Positions 1 through 7,404 of a stretch of DNA of 7,454 nt are shown one piece after another. The DNA lies in NCBI GenBank assembly GCA_903911805.1, contig CAIWET010000158.1:1-7454 (forward strand), written 5' to 3'. The DNA comes from an uncultured Ignavibacteria bacterium (GTDB lineage: Bacteria > Bacteroidota > Ignavibacteria > Kapaibacteriales > UBA2268). Every line of letters starts with the position of its first letter. Within the stretch, counting starts at the first letter, position 1. The position numbers and the translations under genes were made by a program. The notes beneath the pieces are model-generated. The model was not told the DNA's origin, made no database searches, and saw nothing but the letters and a program-made list of their open reading frames with translations.

Positions 1-1274
1 TAATAATAATTTCACTAAAATTGACTTTAATATCATTCAGTACATCAATTGCTAGTTTTTTCTTGTTAAGAATTGCACTAAAATATCTAAAAAAATATGC
101 TTCTAGAATGCAAAATGCTATGGCTGACTATACTACAGTTTTGCAAGAAACACTATCTGGGATTAGAGCGGTAAAGGCTTATAATGCAGAGAAAATTGTA
201 AATAAGAAATTTGATGATTTTACTTCAAATTATGTAAACGCTTCTGTAAAACATCAGAAAATTATATCTATAGTTCCTGGAGTAAATGAAATGTTTGCAA
301 TTATTGCGATTTGCGTTGTTTTATTGATTGGTGGTTTGCAAGTATTCAATGGGGAACTAAAAGCAGATGATCTAATGTTGTTTTTATTCGCATTATTTTC
401 AGTAATGTCGCCAATTTCTACTATAGTTAATAATTTGTCAAATTATCAAAGAGGAATTATTGCAGCAGAAAGAGTTTTTAGTATAATTGATGAAGTTCCA
501 ACTGTGCAAACTGGCGATGGGGTAATCTCTGATTTTAATGAAAATATTACAATTAAAAATGTAGCTTTCAAATATGATAAAACAATTGTATTAGATAATA
601 TTAATTTTGAAATAAAAAAAGGCAAGAAGATAGCCTTTGTTGGAGCAAGTGGAAGCGGTAAATCAACAATGCTTGATTTAATTATTAGATTTTATGACCC
701 AATTTCTGGTAATATTTTAGTTGATGGAGTTGATATCTCAACTTTGAAGTTAAGTCATTATCGTAAATTATTTGGAATAGTCTCTCAGGAAACAATTTTA
801 TTTAATGACACAATTGCAAATAATATTAGATATGGCGTTGCTGATATAACAGATGACCATATTTTAACTGCTTGCAAAATCGCAAACGCTTATGGTTTCA
901 TTTCTCAATTGCCAGAAGGATTGAATACTAAAATTGGTGACAGAGGAGTTCTACTATCTGGAGGTGAACGCCAAAGAGTTGCAATAGCAAGAGCAATTGT
1001 TAGAGATCCAAAAATTCTTGTTTTTGACGAGGCAACATCAGCTTTAGATGCAGAATCAGAGCAAATTGTTCAGTTAGCGATTAATGATTCTTTAGTAAAT
1101 AGAACGGCGATAATTGTAGCTCATAGATTATCAACAATTAAAGATTGTGACGAGATATTAATATTCGATAAAGGTAAGATTGTTGAAAGAGGTAATCACC
1201 AAGAATTGTTTGATTTGAATGGAATTTATAGAAAATTGTATGATATTCAATTTTATTCGGGTGATAGTCAATAA
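1..1274 (+). CDS. MsbA-type ABC exporter, permease-ATPase fusion half-transporter (5' partial)
   Basis: The reading frame is open from the window edge (first full codon at 3) to the TAA at 1272-1274. The TTG at 21 is not a credible start, so the gene begins upstream. About 423 codons are visible, against about 580-610 in the family; roughly the first 170 residues are missing. Visible parts are the end of a membrane helix (near 21-75), a coupling-helix stretch with ETLSGIRAVKAYNAEK (about 147-194), two hydrophobic helices (about 282-341 and 363-440), then a complete nucleotide-binding domain. That domain has an A-loop Tyr (573-575), Walker A GASGSGKST (642-668), Q-loop Gln (786-788), signature LSGGERQR (954-977), Walker B ILVFDE (1014-1031) followed by SALD, and H-loop His (1122-1124). 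All catalytic residues are intact. The family works as inner-membrane dimers exporting lipids, lipid A or drugs. The substrate cannot be told; MsbA-like lipid export is the best guess. Confidence 0.93.
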   Translation, partial: IIISLKLTLISFSTSIASFFLLRIALKYLKKYASRMQNAMADYTTVLQETLSGIRAVKAYNAEKIVNKKFDDFTSNYVNASVKHQKIISIVPGVNEMFAIIAICVVLLIGGLQVFNGELKADDLMLFLFALFSVMSPISTIVNNLSNYQRGIIAAERVFSIIDEVPTVQTGDGVISDFNENITIKNVAFKYDKTIVLDNINFEIKKGKKIAFVGASGSGKSTMLDLIIRFYDPISGNILVDGVDISTLKLSHYRKLFGIVSQETILFNDTIANNIRYGVADITDDHILTACKIANAYGFISQLPEGLNTKIGDRGVLLSGGERQRVAIARAIVRDPKILVFDEATSALDAESEQIVQLAINDSLVNRTAIIVAHRLSTIKDCDEILIFDKGKIVERGNHQELFDLNGIYRKLYDIQFYSGDSQ

Positions 1275-1328
1275 TTTTCTAAAAATTTAGTCTTAGCAAA
1301 TTAGTTTGTAAATTAATTTAAAAACATA

Positions 1329-1715
1329 ATGAAATTTATTTTATTATTAGGCACAATTATAGTAAATTTAGCACTGGTTTTTTATACAGTGTCGTTTATA
1401 AAGCAAAAAAAACAAAAGGCAATCTCTGGTTCTATTATGAGATTTCAGCTAATTGGATTAATTTTTGATGTTGTTGCTACTGTATTAATGATTTCTGGAT
1501 CTTCTAATTCTCCATTTTCTTTGCACGGAATTTTAGGATATTCATCTTTAACAGGTATGTTACTTGACACATATTTATTATTTAAATTAAAAGCAAATAG
1601 CAGTGAACCTGTTACTATTAATAAGGGTTTGAGCATTTATTCAAATATTGCTTATATTTGGTGGATAGCAGCTTTTATTACTGGTGCATTATTAGTAATG
1701 ATTAAAAGATTTTAA
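1329..1715 (+). CDS. Four-helix integral membrane protein, HsmA (TIGR03987)-like
   Basis: A 128-residue, strongly hydrophobic protein with four predicted membrane helices (about 3-24, 39-57, 64-86 and 104-125), a basic loop after helix 1 (KQKKQK) and a basic C-terminus (KRF). From memory, the order of landmarks matches the small HsmA/TIGR03987 family: LALVFYT in helix 1, a GLIFD stretch in helix 2, FSLHG with its His (H66) before helix 3, and a Trp-rich start of helix 4 (IWW) followed by a Gly. A His I expect in helix 3 appears replaced (LLDTYLL), so it is a divergent member. The family's function is not established. There is no clear SD before the ATG, only an A-rich stretch. It lies 54 nt after the exporter with no terminator between, and 9 nt before the PHP gene, so one operon is likely. 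The coding call is firm; the family call is moderate. Confidence 0.75.
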   Translation: MKFILLLGTIIVNLALVFYTVSFIKQKKQKAISGSIMRFQLIGLIFDVVATVLMISGSSNSPFSLHGILGYSSLTGMLLDTYLLFKLKANSSEPVTINKGLSIYSNIAYIWWIAAFITGALLVMIKRF

Positions 1716-1724
1716 AAAAATATT

Positions 1725-2558
1725 ATGAATACAGCAGATCTACACATACATACAACTTTTTCTGACGGCAAAAAAACTGTAGAAGAAATTTTTAGGAAAG
1801 CTAAAGAAAACAAGCTAAAAGCGATAAGCATTACCGACCACGATACTGTTGAATCCGCTTATTCTGCTTATGAATATTCCAAAACTTACTCTATCGAATA
1901 TGTTACTGGAATTGAATTAAGTTGCTATGAAAATGATAAAGAATATCATATTCTTGGATATGGAATTGATATTGAAAACAAAAAATTAAAAGACCAATTA
2001 GCAATTATTAGAGTTGCTAGATTAGTTAGAGCCGAAAAAATTCTCAATAAATTAAGAGAAATGAATATGGATATCAATCTTGATCATCTTCTCGAAAGTT
2101 TTGGTAGCGTTCCAATTGCAAGACCTCACATTGCTCAGCTTATGATGGAATTGGGTTATGTAAAGAATTACAGAGAAGCCTTTTATCAATATATTGGCGA
2201 CGGTAAACCTGCTTACGAATCCAAAGATATTTTCCCTGTTGAGGATGGGATTAAACTCATTCATCAAGCTGGTGGTATAGCATCAATTGCTCATCCAGCC
2301 AAAATGGTGACTCACGATGATTTAAATAAAATTATCAAAAAAGGTCTTGATGGAATTGAAGTTTATCACCCAATGCACGACTCATATTTACAAAATTATT
2401 ATAGAGCTGTAGCATATCAATATATGCTTTTAGAAACTGGTGGCTCAGACTATCACGGAGTTAAAGAAACTGATGAAAGTAATTTTGGGAAGTTCACTTG
2501 CTCTTATGGGGTATTCCAATCAATAAAACGTCAGGTTTCTAATAAAAGTATGTTTTAA
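1725..2558 (+). CDS. PHP-domain phosphoesterase, RNase AM/TrpH (YciV) type
   Basis: A 277-residue protein with the full PHP metal-site set: DLHIHTTFSDG (H7, H9, D14), TDHDT (D38, H39, D40), GIEL (E64), H75, ARPH (H135), IAHPAK (H190) and GSDYHG (D242, H244). Residues of about 100-170 form the helical insertion typical of this subfamily. Length and motif order fit the YciV/TrpH group (E. coli about 293 residues), now RNase AM. Known members are metal-dependent 5'-3' exoribonucleases that trim 5' ends of rRNAs, or phosphatases for 3',5'-bisphosphonucleotides such as pAp. The protein has no signal peptide and should be cytoplasmic. The ATG lies 9 nt after the previous stop without an SD, so translational coupling is likely. 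A strong terminator follows the gene. The name trpH is historical, and there are no tryptophan genes here. Which substrate it prefers cannot be read from the sequence. Confidence 0.9.
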   Translation: MNTADLHIHTTFSDGKKTVEEIFRKAKENKLKAISITDHDTVESAYSAYEYSKTYSIEYVTGIELSCYENDKEYHILGYGIDIENKKLKDQLAIIRVARLVRAEKILNKLREMNMDINLDHLLESFGSVPIARPHIAQLMMELGYVKNYREAFYQYIGDGKPAYESKDIFPVEDGIKLIHQAGGIASIAHPAKMVTHDDLNKIIKKGLDGIEVYHPMHDSYLQNYYRAVAYQYMLLETGGSDYHGVKETDESNFGKFTCSYGVFQSIKRQVSNKSMF

Positions 2559-2587
2559 TTTTGTAATATCAATTTAAGATTTTCGTC

Positions 2588-2620
2588 AAAAGCTATGAAA
2601 ATTTATCATAGCTTTTTTTT
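2588..2620 (+). terminator. Intrinsic terminator after the PHP gene, in the htpG leader
   Basis: A perfect 11-bp stem pairs AAAAGCTATGA (2588-2598) with TCATAGCTTTT (2606-2616) around a 7-nt loop, and a run of eight T (2613-2620) ends it. It lies 30 nt after the PHP stop and fits Rho-independent termination of the exporter-HsmA-PHP unit. The htpG start codon is only 16 nt beyond the T-run, so either the htpG promoter overlaps this hairpin or the hairpin is part of the htpG leader. Confidence 0.85.
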
Positions 2621-2626
2621 ATATAT

Positions 2627-2630
2627 GGAG
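2627..2630 (+). promoter_or_regulatory. Shine-Dalgarno site of htpG
   Basis: GGAG is followed by a 6-nt spacer (TAATTA) and the ATG at 2637. It fixes the htpG start, which also agrees with the expected short N-terminus before the conserved EFKAEMKQLL motif. Confidence 0.8.
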
Positions 2631-2636
2631 TAATTA

Positions 2637-4493
2637 ATGGAAAATGAAGTAAAATCAGGACAAGAATTCGAGTTTAAGGCAGAAATGAAGCAATTGCTTA
2701 ATTTAATTGTTCACTCACTTTATACTCATCCCGAAATTTTCGTAAGGGAATTAGTTTCTAACGCATCAGATGCATTGAATAAACTTAGATTTAAAAGATT
2801 GACTAATCCAGATATTTTGCAGCCTGATGCAGAACTTGGAATTAAAATTAAATTAGACAAAGAGAATGGAATTTTCTCAATTGAAGATTCTGGTATCGGA
2901 ATGAATAACGAAGAATTAACAGCAAATTTGGGAACAATCGCCAGCTCAGGAACATTGCAATTTTTAAAGAATATGAAAGAGCAACAAAAATCTTTAGATG
3001 GCAATATGATTGGTCAATTTGGCGTAGGATTCTATTCTATCTTTATGGTAACTGACGAGGTTACTGTAGAAACCAGATCAGCTGATGCAGAAGGTAAGGC
3101 TTATAAGTGGATTTCCAAAGGAGAAGAAAAATATATAATTGACGAATCCGATAAAGAAACTCGCGGAACAACCATTACGTTTAAATTGAAAGATGAATAC
3201 AAAGAATATGCTGAAGACTATACAGTAAAAAATGTTCTTAATAAATATTCTAATTTTGTTGATTTCCCAATTTATGTAAATGATGAGAAAGTAAACAATA
3301 TTACTGCTTTATGGCACAAGAAAAAAGATGACACAACTACCGAAGAATTAAATGAATTTTATAAATTTATTTCTGCTGATTATCAAGAACCACTTGGTCA
3401 TTTGCAATTAAATATTGAAGGAGTTTTAAATTTCAAGGCATTGTTATTTATACCAAAGGTAGCTCCACCCTATTTATTCAGAGATTTACAAGATAAATCT
3501 CTTCATTTATATTCAAATAAAGTATTCATTCAAGATGATTGTAAAGACTTATTACCCGACTATTTGAAGTTTGTTAAAGGTGTTGTTGATACTGAAGATT
3601 TGCCACTAAACGTGTCTCGTGAAGTTACTCAGTCAAGCCCAATTATGACTAAAATTAAAAACACTTTAACCTCAAAATTATTAGCCTTATTTGAAGATTG
3701 GGCAGAAAATGATAATGAAAAATTCTTAGAGTTTTACAAACAATTTAGTCCTGTTTTCAAGACTGGTATTAACTCTGATTTCACAAATAAAGATAAAATC
3801 GTCAATTTACTTAGATTTGAAACATCATTAACTGAAAAAGAAAAGTTAAGTTCATTGAAAGACTACGTTTCACGAATGAAAGATGGTCAAAATGATATTT
3901 TCTATGTTGCTGGCGATAATCGCGAAAATATTGTAAAAAATCCAAATTTAGAATATTTCTTTAATAATAACATTGAAGTGATATTCTTAACTGATCCTGT
4001 TGATTTATTTACAATTACTTATATTTTTAATTTCGAAAACAAACCTTTGAAATCAATTGATAAAGCTGATATTGACGTTTCTAAAACAGACAATTCAGCT
4101 AATGATTTATCTGAAGATATTACAAGTGGAATTATCGAAACATTCAAAAAAGTTCTTGAAGATAACGTGCAGGATGTAATTAAATCTAAGCGTCTTGTTG
4201 ATTCACCTTGTACTTTGGTGGTTGGAAAAGACGGAATGGATCCTCAGATGGAAAAAATTATGCAGATGATGGATAAGGGATATAGTGGCTCTAAGAGAAT
4301 CTTGGAAATTAACACATCTCACGAAATCATTAAAAACTTAGCAAAATTAAATATTGCTAATCCAGATGACGAATTCTTAAAGAAAACAATTATCCAACTT
4401 TATGAAGGCTCAATGTTAATTGAAGGATATTTGAAATCACCTATTGATTACGTGAAAAGAATGAATGAATTCATTTTAAAAGCGACTAGATAA
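2637..4493 (+). CDS. htpG: Hsp90-family molecular chaperone HtpG
   Basis: A complete 618-residue bacterial Hsp90 (E. coli 624). The N-terminal GHKL ATPase domain (about 1-220) shows RELVSNASDAL (E38, N42, D45), DSGIGM (D84), GTIASSGT, the glycine-rich lid GQFGVGFYS (G126-S134) and RGTTITF. The middle domain (about 225-490) carries LPLNVSRE with the ATP-contacting Arg R328 (E. coli R336 equivalent). The C-terminal dimerisation domain (about 500-618) ends in YVKRMNEFILKATR. The charged linker of eukaryotic Hsp90 and the C-terminal MEEVD are absent, as expected for bacteria. It is a cytosolic homodimer that uses ATP to remodel client proteins, usually together with DnaK. The N-terminus is of the Chlorobi/proteobacterial kind rather than the divergent Bacteroides kind. 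It appears monocistronic, flanked by hairpins at 2588-2620 and 4518-4544. I see no CIRCE element and no sigma-32 type promoter upstream. Confidence 0.98.
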   Translation: MENEVKSGQEFEFKAEMKQLLNLIVHSLYTHPEIFVRELVSNASDALNKLRFKRLTNPDILQPDAELGIKIKLDKENGIFSIEDSGIGMNNEELTANLGTIASSGTLQFLKNMKEQQKSLDGNMIGQFGVGFYSIFMVTDEVTVETRSADAEGKAYKWISKGEEKYIIDESDKETRGTTITFKLKDEYKEYAEDYTVKNVLNKYSNFVDFPIYVNDEKVNNITALWHKKKDDTTTEELNEFYKFISADYQEPLGHLQLNIEGVLNFKALLFIPKVAPPYLFRDLQDKSLHLYSNKVFIQDDCKDLLPDYLKFVKGVVDTEDLPLNVSREVTQSSPIMTKIKNTLTSKLLALFEDWAENDNEKFLEFYKQFSPVFKTGINSDFTNKDKIVNLLRFETSLTEKEKLSSLKDYVSRMKDGQNDIFYVAGDNRENIVKNPNLEYFFNNNIEVIFLTDPVDLFTITYIFNFENKPLKSIDKADIDVSKTDNSANDLSEDITSGIIETFKKVLEDNVQDVIKSKRLVDSPCTLVVGKDGMDPQMEKIMQMMDKGYSGSKRILEINTSHEIIKNLAKLNIANPDDEFLKKTIIQLYEGSMLIEGYLKSPIDYVKRMNEFILKATR

Positions 4494-4517
4494 TTTAAAT
4501 TGAGATTATTTATAAAT

Positions 4518-4544
4518 AAAAAACCCACTTAAAGTGGGTTTTTT
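4518..4544. terminator. Bidirectional intrinsic terminator between htpG and the ybjQ-like gene
   Basis: A 12-bp stem (4518-4529 with 4533-4544) has a GC-rich core CCCACT/AGTGGG, a 3-nt loop and A/T flanks. A T-rich tail (to 4550) follows on the + strand, and the A-run before the stem gives a T-run on the - strand. It lies 24 nt after the htpG stop and 29 nt beyond the stop of the convergent ybjQ-like gene, so one hairpin can end transcription from both sides. Confidence 0.9.
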
Positions 4545-4573
4545 GTTTTTAGATTTTAAAAGAAAATTAGAAT

Positions 4574-4900
4574 TTATAAATTGCTATAAAATATAGCTGT
4601 TCCAGCTACTGTAACCATTAGCATACTACTATTTTGTCCAACTGTCTCATAATCAAGGTCAACACCGATAACGGCATTAGCACCCATCATTTGAGCCTGA
4701 GATATCATTTCATCAATTGCTATATCTTTTGCTTTTTTTAATTCTTGTTCGTATGCAGCCGAACGACCGCCAACAATATCAGTAATATTTGCAAAAAAAT
4801 CTCTAAATATATTTGCTCCTAAAATTGCTTCACCAGAAACTAATCCATAGTATTTTTCAATTTTTTTACCGTCAAGTGTATTTGTAGTTGTTACTAACAT
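4574..4900 (-). CDS. YbjQ/UPF0145 family protein (DUF74, 'heavy-metal-binding' family)
   Basis: A 108-residue protein that aligns by eye almost end to end with E. coli YbjQ (107 residues). Landmarks are TTTNTLDG, GLVSGEAILGANIFRDFF (Y17-F36), DIVGGRSAAYE (D41-E51), AKDIAIDEM, a GANAVIGVDLDYETVG stretch (G73-G88) and SMLMVTVAGTA near the end. The family is widespread and forms a compact soluble alpha/beta fold. It is often labelled heavy-metal binding, but its real function is unknown. No signal peptide is seen, so it should be cytoplasmic. I start it at the ATG at 4900, not at the GTG at 4906: the ATG lines up with the YbjQ N-terminus and sits 7 nt after AAGGTG, while the GTG would have about 1 nt of spacing. 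It begins 11 nt after the stop of the barrel gene, so it is the last gene of the TPR-barrel cluster. Confidence 0.93.
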   Translation of the reverse strand: MLVTTTNTLDGKKIEKYYGLVSGEAILGANIFRDFFANITDIVGGRSAAYEQELKKAKDIAIDEMISQAQMMGANAVIGVDLDYETVGQNSSMLMVTVAGTAIFYSNL

Positions 4901-4907
4901 ATTCACT

Positions 4908-4913
4908 CACCTT
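4908..4913 (-). promoter_or_regulatory. Shine-Dalgarno site of the ybjQ-like gene, overlapping the upstream stop codon
   Basis: On the - strand AAGGTG ends 7 nt before the ATG at 4900. Its first two bases are the last two of the TAA of the upstream barrel gene (4912-4914). This favours the ATG over the GTG at 4906 and suggests translational coupling. Confidence 0.75.
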
Positions 4914-5670
4914 ACCATTGGAATAAAAATCCAACTGATACATAAATGACATCAGTTTTGGATTTAAAATCATTTGAAAGAATTTGTCCATCAGATTTTA
5001 AATATTTCATTTTGAAATCTGTTTCAGTACCTAAAGAATATCGTGCTTTTATATCTAAAGAATAAACCGTTTTAGCATCAGGAAGATTAATAGATTGACC
5101 TAATTTAATCAATGTACCAGCTCCAACTCCATAATTCCAGCTCACTTTAGAAAATGTCTCGTTTTGATTCATTGATGAATAATTAGATTTAAAATCTAAT
5201 GACCCAGAATAAACAGTCAGTCCTGCAAAACCTTCAACATAAGGACTTAACCAACTCAATATATTGGGTTGAAATTTTATAAATGCGTTGATAGGAATAG
5301 CACTATTTGATGCAGTTAAAGTATCATAATAATAAGGAAATCCTCCATATTTAGTATTTTTTTCATCTGATGACCAAAAAATAAAATTGATATCTCCACC
5401 AAAGCCAATTGGCAAACCTTCTGGAACATAACCTCCATAAAATGAAAATCCTTGTCCTGCTCCAACATCGCTTTTTTGCATATTAGTCTGCAAAATACCT
5501 TGAGCAACTGCATTCGTAAAAGAAAATCCAAAAAATGCAGGAGTAGATTTATTTGATAATTTATCAATCAAAGCCTGGTCAGCTTCAGTTAAATTTCCAT
5601 TAGTTTTTTGAGCGTTAGAAATGCTATTTACAAATAGCAAACCAATTATTATTAGAAATATTTTTTTCAT
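4912..5670 (-). CDS. Predicted outer-membrane beta-barrel protein (OmpA/OmpX-size)
   Basis: A 252-residue protein with a clear Sec signal peptide: MKK, a hydrophobic core (FLIIIGLLFV), and probable cleavage at SNA-Q (A20/Q21). A short polar stretch (about 21-42) is followed by alternating, Gly- and aromatic-rich segments typical of barrel strands: about 45-53, 71-82, 87-99, 124-136, 141-156, 176-190, 200-213 and 239-251. About eight strands would match the small OmpA/OmpX or 'OMP beta-barrel' fold. The C-terminus (YVSVGFLFQW) ends in an aromatic residue, as in BAM-recognised barrels, although Trp replaces the usual Phe. I cannot assign a specific family or ligand. The ATG has an excellent SD (AAAGGA, 6-nt spacer). 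It lies 21 nt after the TPR gene and 11 nt before the ybjQ-like gene. A role as a structural or transport partner of the TPR protein is inference. Confidence 0.85.
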   Translation of the reverse strand: MKKIFLIIIGLLFVNSISNAQKTNGNLTEADQALIDKLSNKSTPAFFGFSFTNAVAQGILQTNMQKSDVGAGQGFSFYGGYVPEGLPIGFGGDINFIFWSSDEKNTKYGGFPYYYDTLTASNSAIPINAFIKFQPNILSWLSPYVEGFAGLTVYSGSLDFKSNYSSMNQNETFSKVSWNYGVGAGTLIKLGQSINLPDAKTVYSLDIKARYSLGTETDFKMKYLKSDGQILSNDFKSKTDVIYVSVGFLFQW

Positions 5671-5691
5671 TAATTTTCCTTTTGATTATTA

Positions 5692-7404
5692 TTATCCGCA
5701 ACTCAATGTCTGCAAATTCTTCTTTGCTGTTTGATTTTTTGGATCAATTACTAATACTTTTTTATAATATTTACAAGCATTGTCAGCATCACCCAAGCCT
5801 TGATATGAAATAGCTAAATACAAATAAGCAATAAAGCTATTCGAATCAAATTCAGTCCAGGATTTTGCAATTTTATTTAATTCTTTATAATTTTTCTCAT
5901 TAAGTAAAACACCGCTAAATTTAGCATAAGCTGAATTTAAATCTTTAATATATTTTGCGGTATCTTTCATTCCATTTTCTATTATAAATTGGAACATCAT
6001 TTTAGCTGAATCTGCTTTGCCTAATTGAGAATAAGCATCACCAATAAATAGTCTAACATTTAAGCTGCTATTATCTACTTCTAAACTTTTGAAGAAGCAA
6101 GTTTTAGCTGTATCAGGTCTCTTTGCGTTTAAGTGATTTAAACCCATATAGAAATATACTTTTGGCATAGTGGCTGTATCTGATTTACAAGTTTCAGCAA
6201 ATTTTTCTAAAAACCAATTTGAGCCATCAAAATCTTTTTTAATTAATAACAAAGTTGCAATTTGCATTTTTGTTTGACATTTTGTAGGGTCTTTTAAAAC
6301 AATTTCTTTATACAATTCAACTGCTTTTGTTGTGTCAGCTGTTTGAAAAACTGATCTTGCATATCTTTCCAAATCAATCATTTCTTTTAAATCATCAGTT
6401 GATTTTAAAGATGCATAAATATTTGACGCTTCTTTGAAATTCTTTTTGTCAAAATAACATCTTGCTAACATCAATTTTGCTTTTGATTTAACGGAATCTA
6501 TATTTTCGGAAGCATAGATTAAATGTGGAGCAGCACTGTCACATTGACCTAATTCATATAATGATTGTGCTAACATCCATCTTCCCATATTTGATGATGG
6601 TCTTAAACCAATAAAGAAATATAATTCTTTAATTGCTTCTGGGAATTGTTTTGAATAAAACAATAATAATCCCTTTTGATAATATGCTTTAGCATTTTTT
6701 GGATCTTTTTTGGTAATTAATTCATACTGTTGCAAAGCCATTGTAAAATACTGGTTTCCTAACTCTTTATCTTGAGTAATTATACCATTACCTTGCCAAT
6801 AGTAACAAGTTGCTAATTTTTCACGTGCTTCAGTTAATTTATCATCTAATTTTAAAGCTTCTTCGTAATTTGATTGAGCCAAAGCATATACATTTTTTTT
6901 GAAATATAAATCACCTAGAGCAACATAAATTTTAGCATTATTATCATCTTTTTCTTTTGCTTGAGTTAATACCAAAGTTGCTTGTTGGATAGAATCAGCC
7001 TTAATATAAGCTTGACCAAGTGCATAATAATTCTCAACGGAATTGTCTTTTGACTTCATTTTTCTTAATATATCAAGGGCTTCTTTGTGTTTACCTAAAT
7101 ATGAATAAGTAGTTGCAATTTTTCTATTATAATTTGGTTTATCATCCAAATCATAAGCTTTTTTATACAATTCTAAAGCTGATTCATATTTTTCAAGTTC
7201 AAAATAAATATCACCACAAAGGTCGATAAATTTATCATCTTTATTGTTTTCTGTAATAGCTTCTGGAATTAATTTTGCTGCCTGTTCAAATTCCTGACTC
7301 TCTTTTAGTTGCTTTACTTTTGAAACATTTGATTGTGCCATCAAATTATTTGTAGCAATTAGACCAAAAAAGATTAGTAATCCTGCTAAAATGATTCTTT
7401 TCAT
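5692..7404 (-). CDS. Exported tetratricopeptide-repeat protein
   Basis: A 570-residue protein with a signal peptide (MKRIILAGLLIFFGLI core, likely cleaved after LMA, residue 23) followed by tandem TPR units over nearly the whole chain. Clear units lie at about 58-87, 91-118, 125-155, 158-187, 238-268, 308-335, 417-445, 449-477 and 525-554, with the usual G/A-Y-aromatic helix A and A-Y-K-A-L-x-L/I-D helix B pattern. Degenerate units fill the gaps. There is no lipobox, no helix after the signal and no enzymatic domain, so it should be a soluble periplasmic or surface-associated scaffold. It has nine cysteines after the signal (63, 200, 288, 316, 376, 406, 436, 544, 569), including a CG C-terminus. 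The ATG has a strong SD (AGAGGA, 6-nt spacer). It is the first gene of the cluster. The binding partner is unknown; the adjacent barrel protein is the obvious candidate. Confidence 0.92.
   Translation of the reverse strand: MKRIILAGLLIFFGLIATNNLMAQSNVSKVKQLKESQEFEQAAKLIPEAITENNKDDKFIDLCGDIYFELEKYESALELYKKAYDLDDKPNYNRKIATTYSYLGKHKEALDILRKMKSKDNSVENYYALGQAYIKADSIQQATLVLTQAKEKDDNNAKIYVALGDLYFKKNVYALAQSNYEEALKLDDKLTEAREKLATCYYWQGNGIITQDKELGNQYFTMALQQYELITKKDPKNAKAYYQKGLLLFYSKQFPEAIKELYFFIGLRPSSNMGRWMLAQSLYELGQCDSAAPHLIYASENIDSVKSKAKLMLARCYFDKKNFKEASNIYASLKSTDDLKEMIDLERYARSVFQTADTTKAVELYKEIVLKDPTKCQTKMQIATLLLIKKDFDGSNWFLEKFAETCKSDTATMPKVYFYMGLNHLNAKRPDTAKTCFFKSLEVDNSSLNVRLFIGDAYSQLGKADSAKMMFQFIIENGMKDTAKYIKDLNSAYAKFSGVLLNEKNYKELNKIAKSWTEFDSNSFIAYLYLAISYQGLGDADNACKYYKKVLVIDPKNQTAKKNLQTLSCG

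Noticed and set aside
21..23. TTG as the start of the ABC exporter
   Set aside because: The frame is open with no stop back to the window edge, and a transporter of this family needs about 170 more N-terminal residues, so the gene is cut by the window rather than starting here.
1279..1290. Small palindrome CTAAAAATTTAG after the exporter gene as a terminator
   Set aside because: It has only 5 AT-rich base pairs with a 2-nt loop and no T-run. Such palindromes are expected by chance in DNA this AT-rich.
1445..2267. Antisense open frames at 1445-1636 and 2052-2267
   Set aside because: Both lie wholly within well-supported genes on the + strand, have no family resemblance, and no SD of their own was found.
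1725..2558. PHP gene as a DNA polymerase PHP domain or histidinol phosphatase
   Set aside because: The protein is a stand-alone 277 residues with the RNase AM/TrpH motif spacing (ARPH, IAHPAK, GSDYHG); there is no polymerase domain and no histidine genes are nearby.
2559..2636. Heat-shock control site (CIRCE or sigma-32 promoter) upstream of htpG
   Set aside because: I searched by eye for TTAGCACTC-N9-GAGTGCTAA and for CTTGAA/CCCCAT type elements and found neither.
2726..3004. Open frame of 92 codons on the - strand inside htpG
   Set aside because: It is antisense to the most conserved part of htpG, shows no recognisable domain, and is explained by the coding pattern of the true gene.
5316..5567. 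Overlapping - strand frame of 83 codons inside the barrel gene
   Set aside because: It shares the strand with the barrel gene in another frame; the barrel frame has the signal peptide, SD and barrel pattern, while this one has none.
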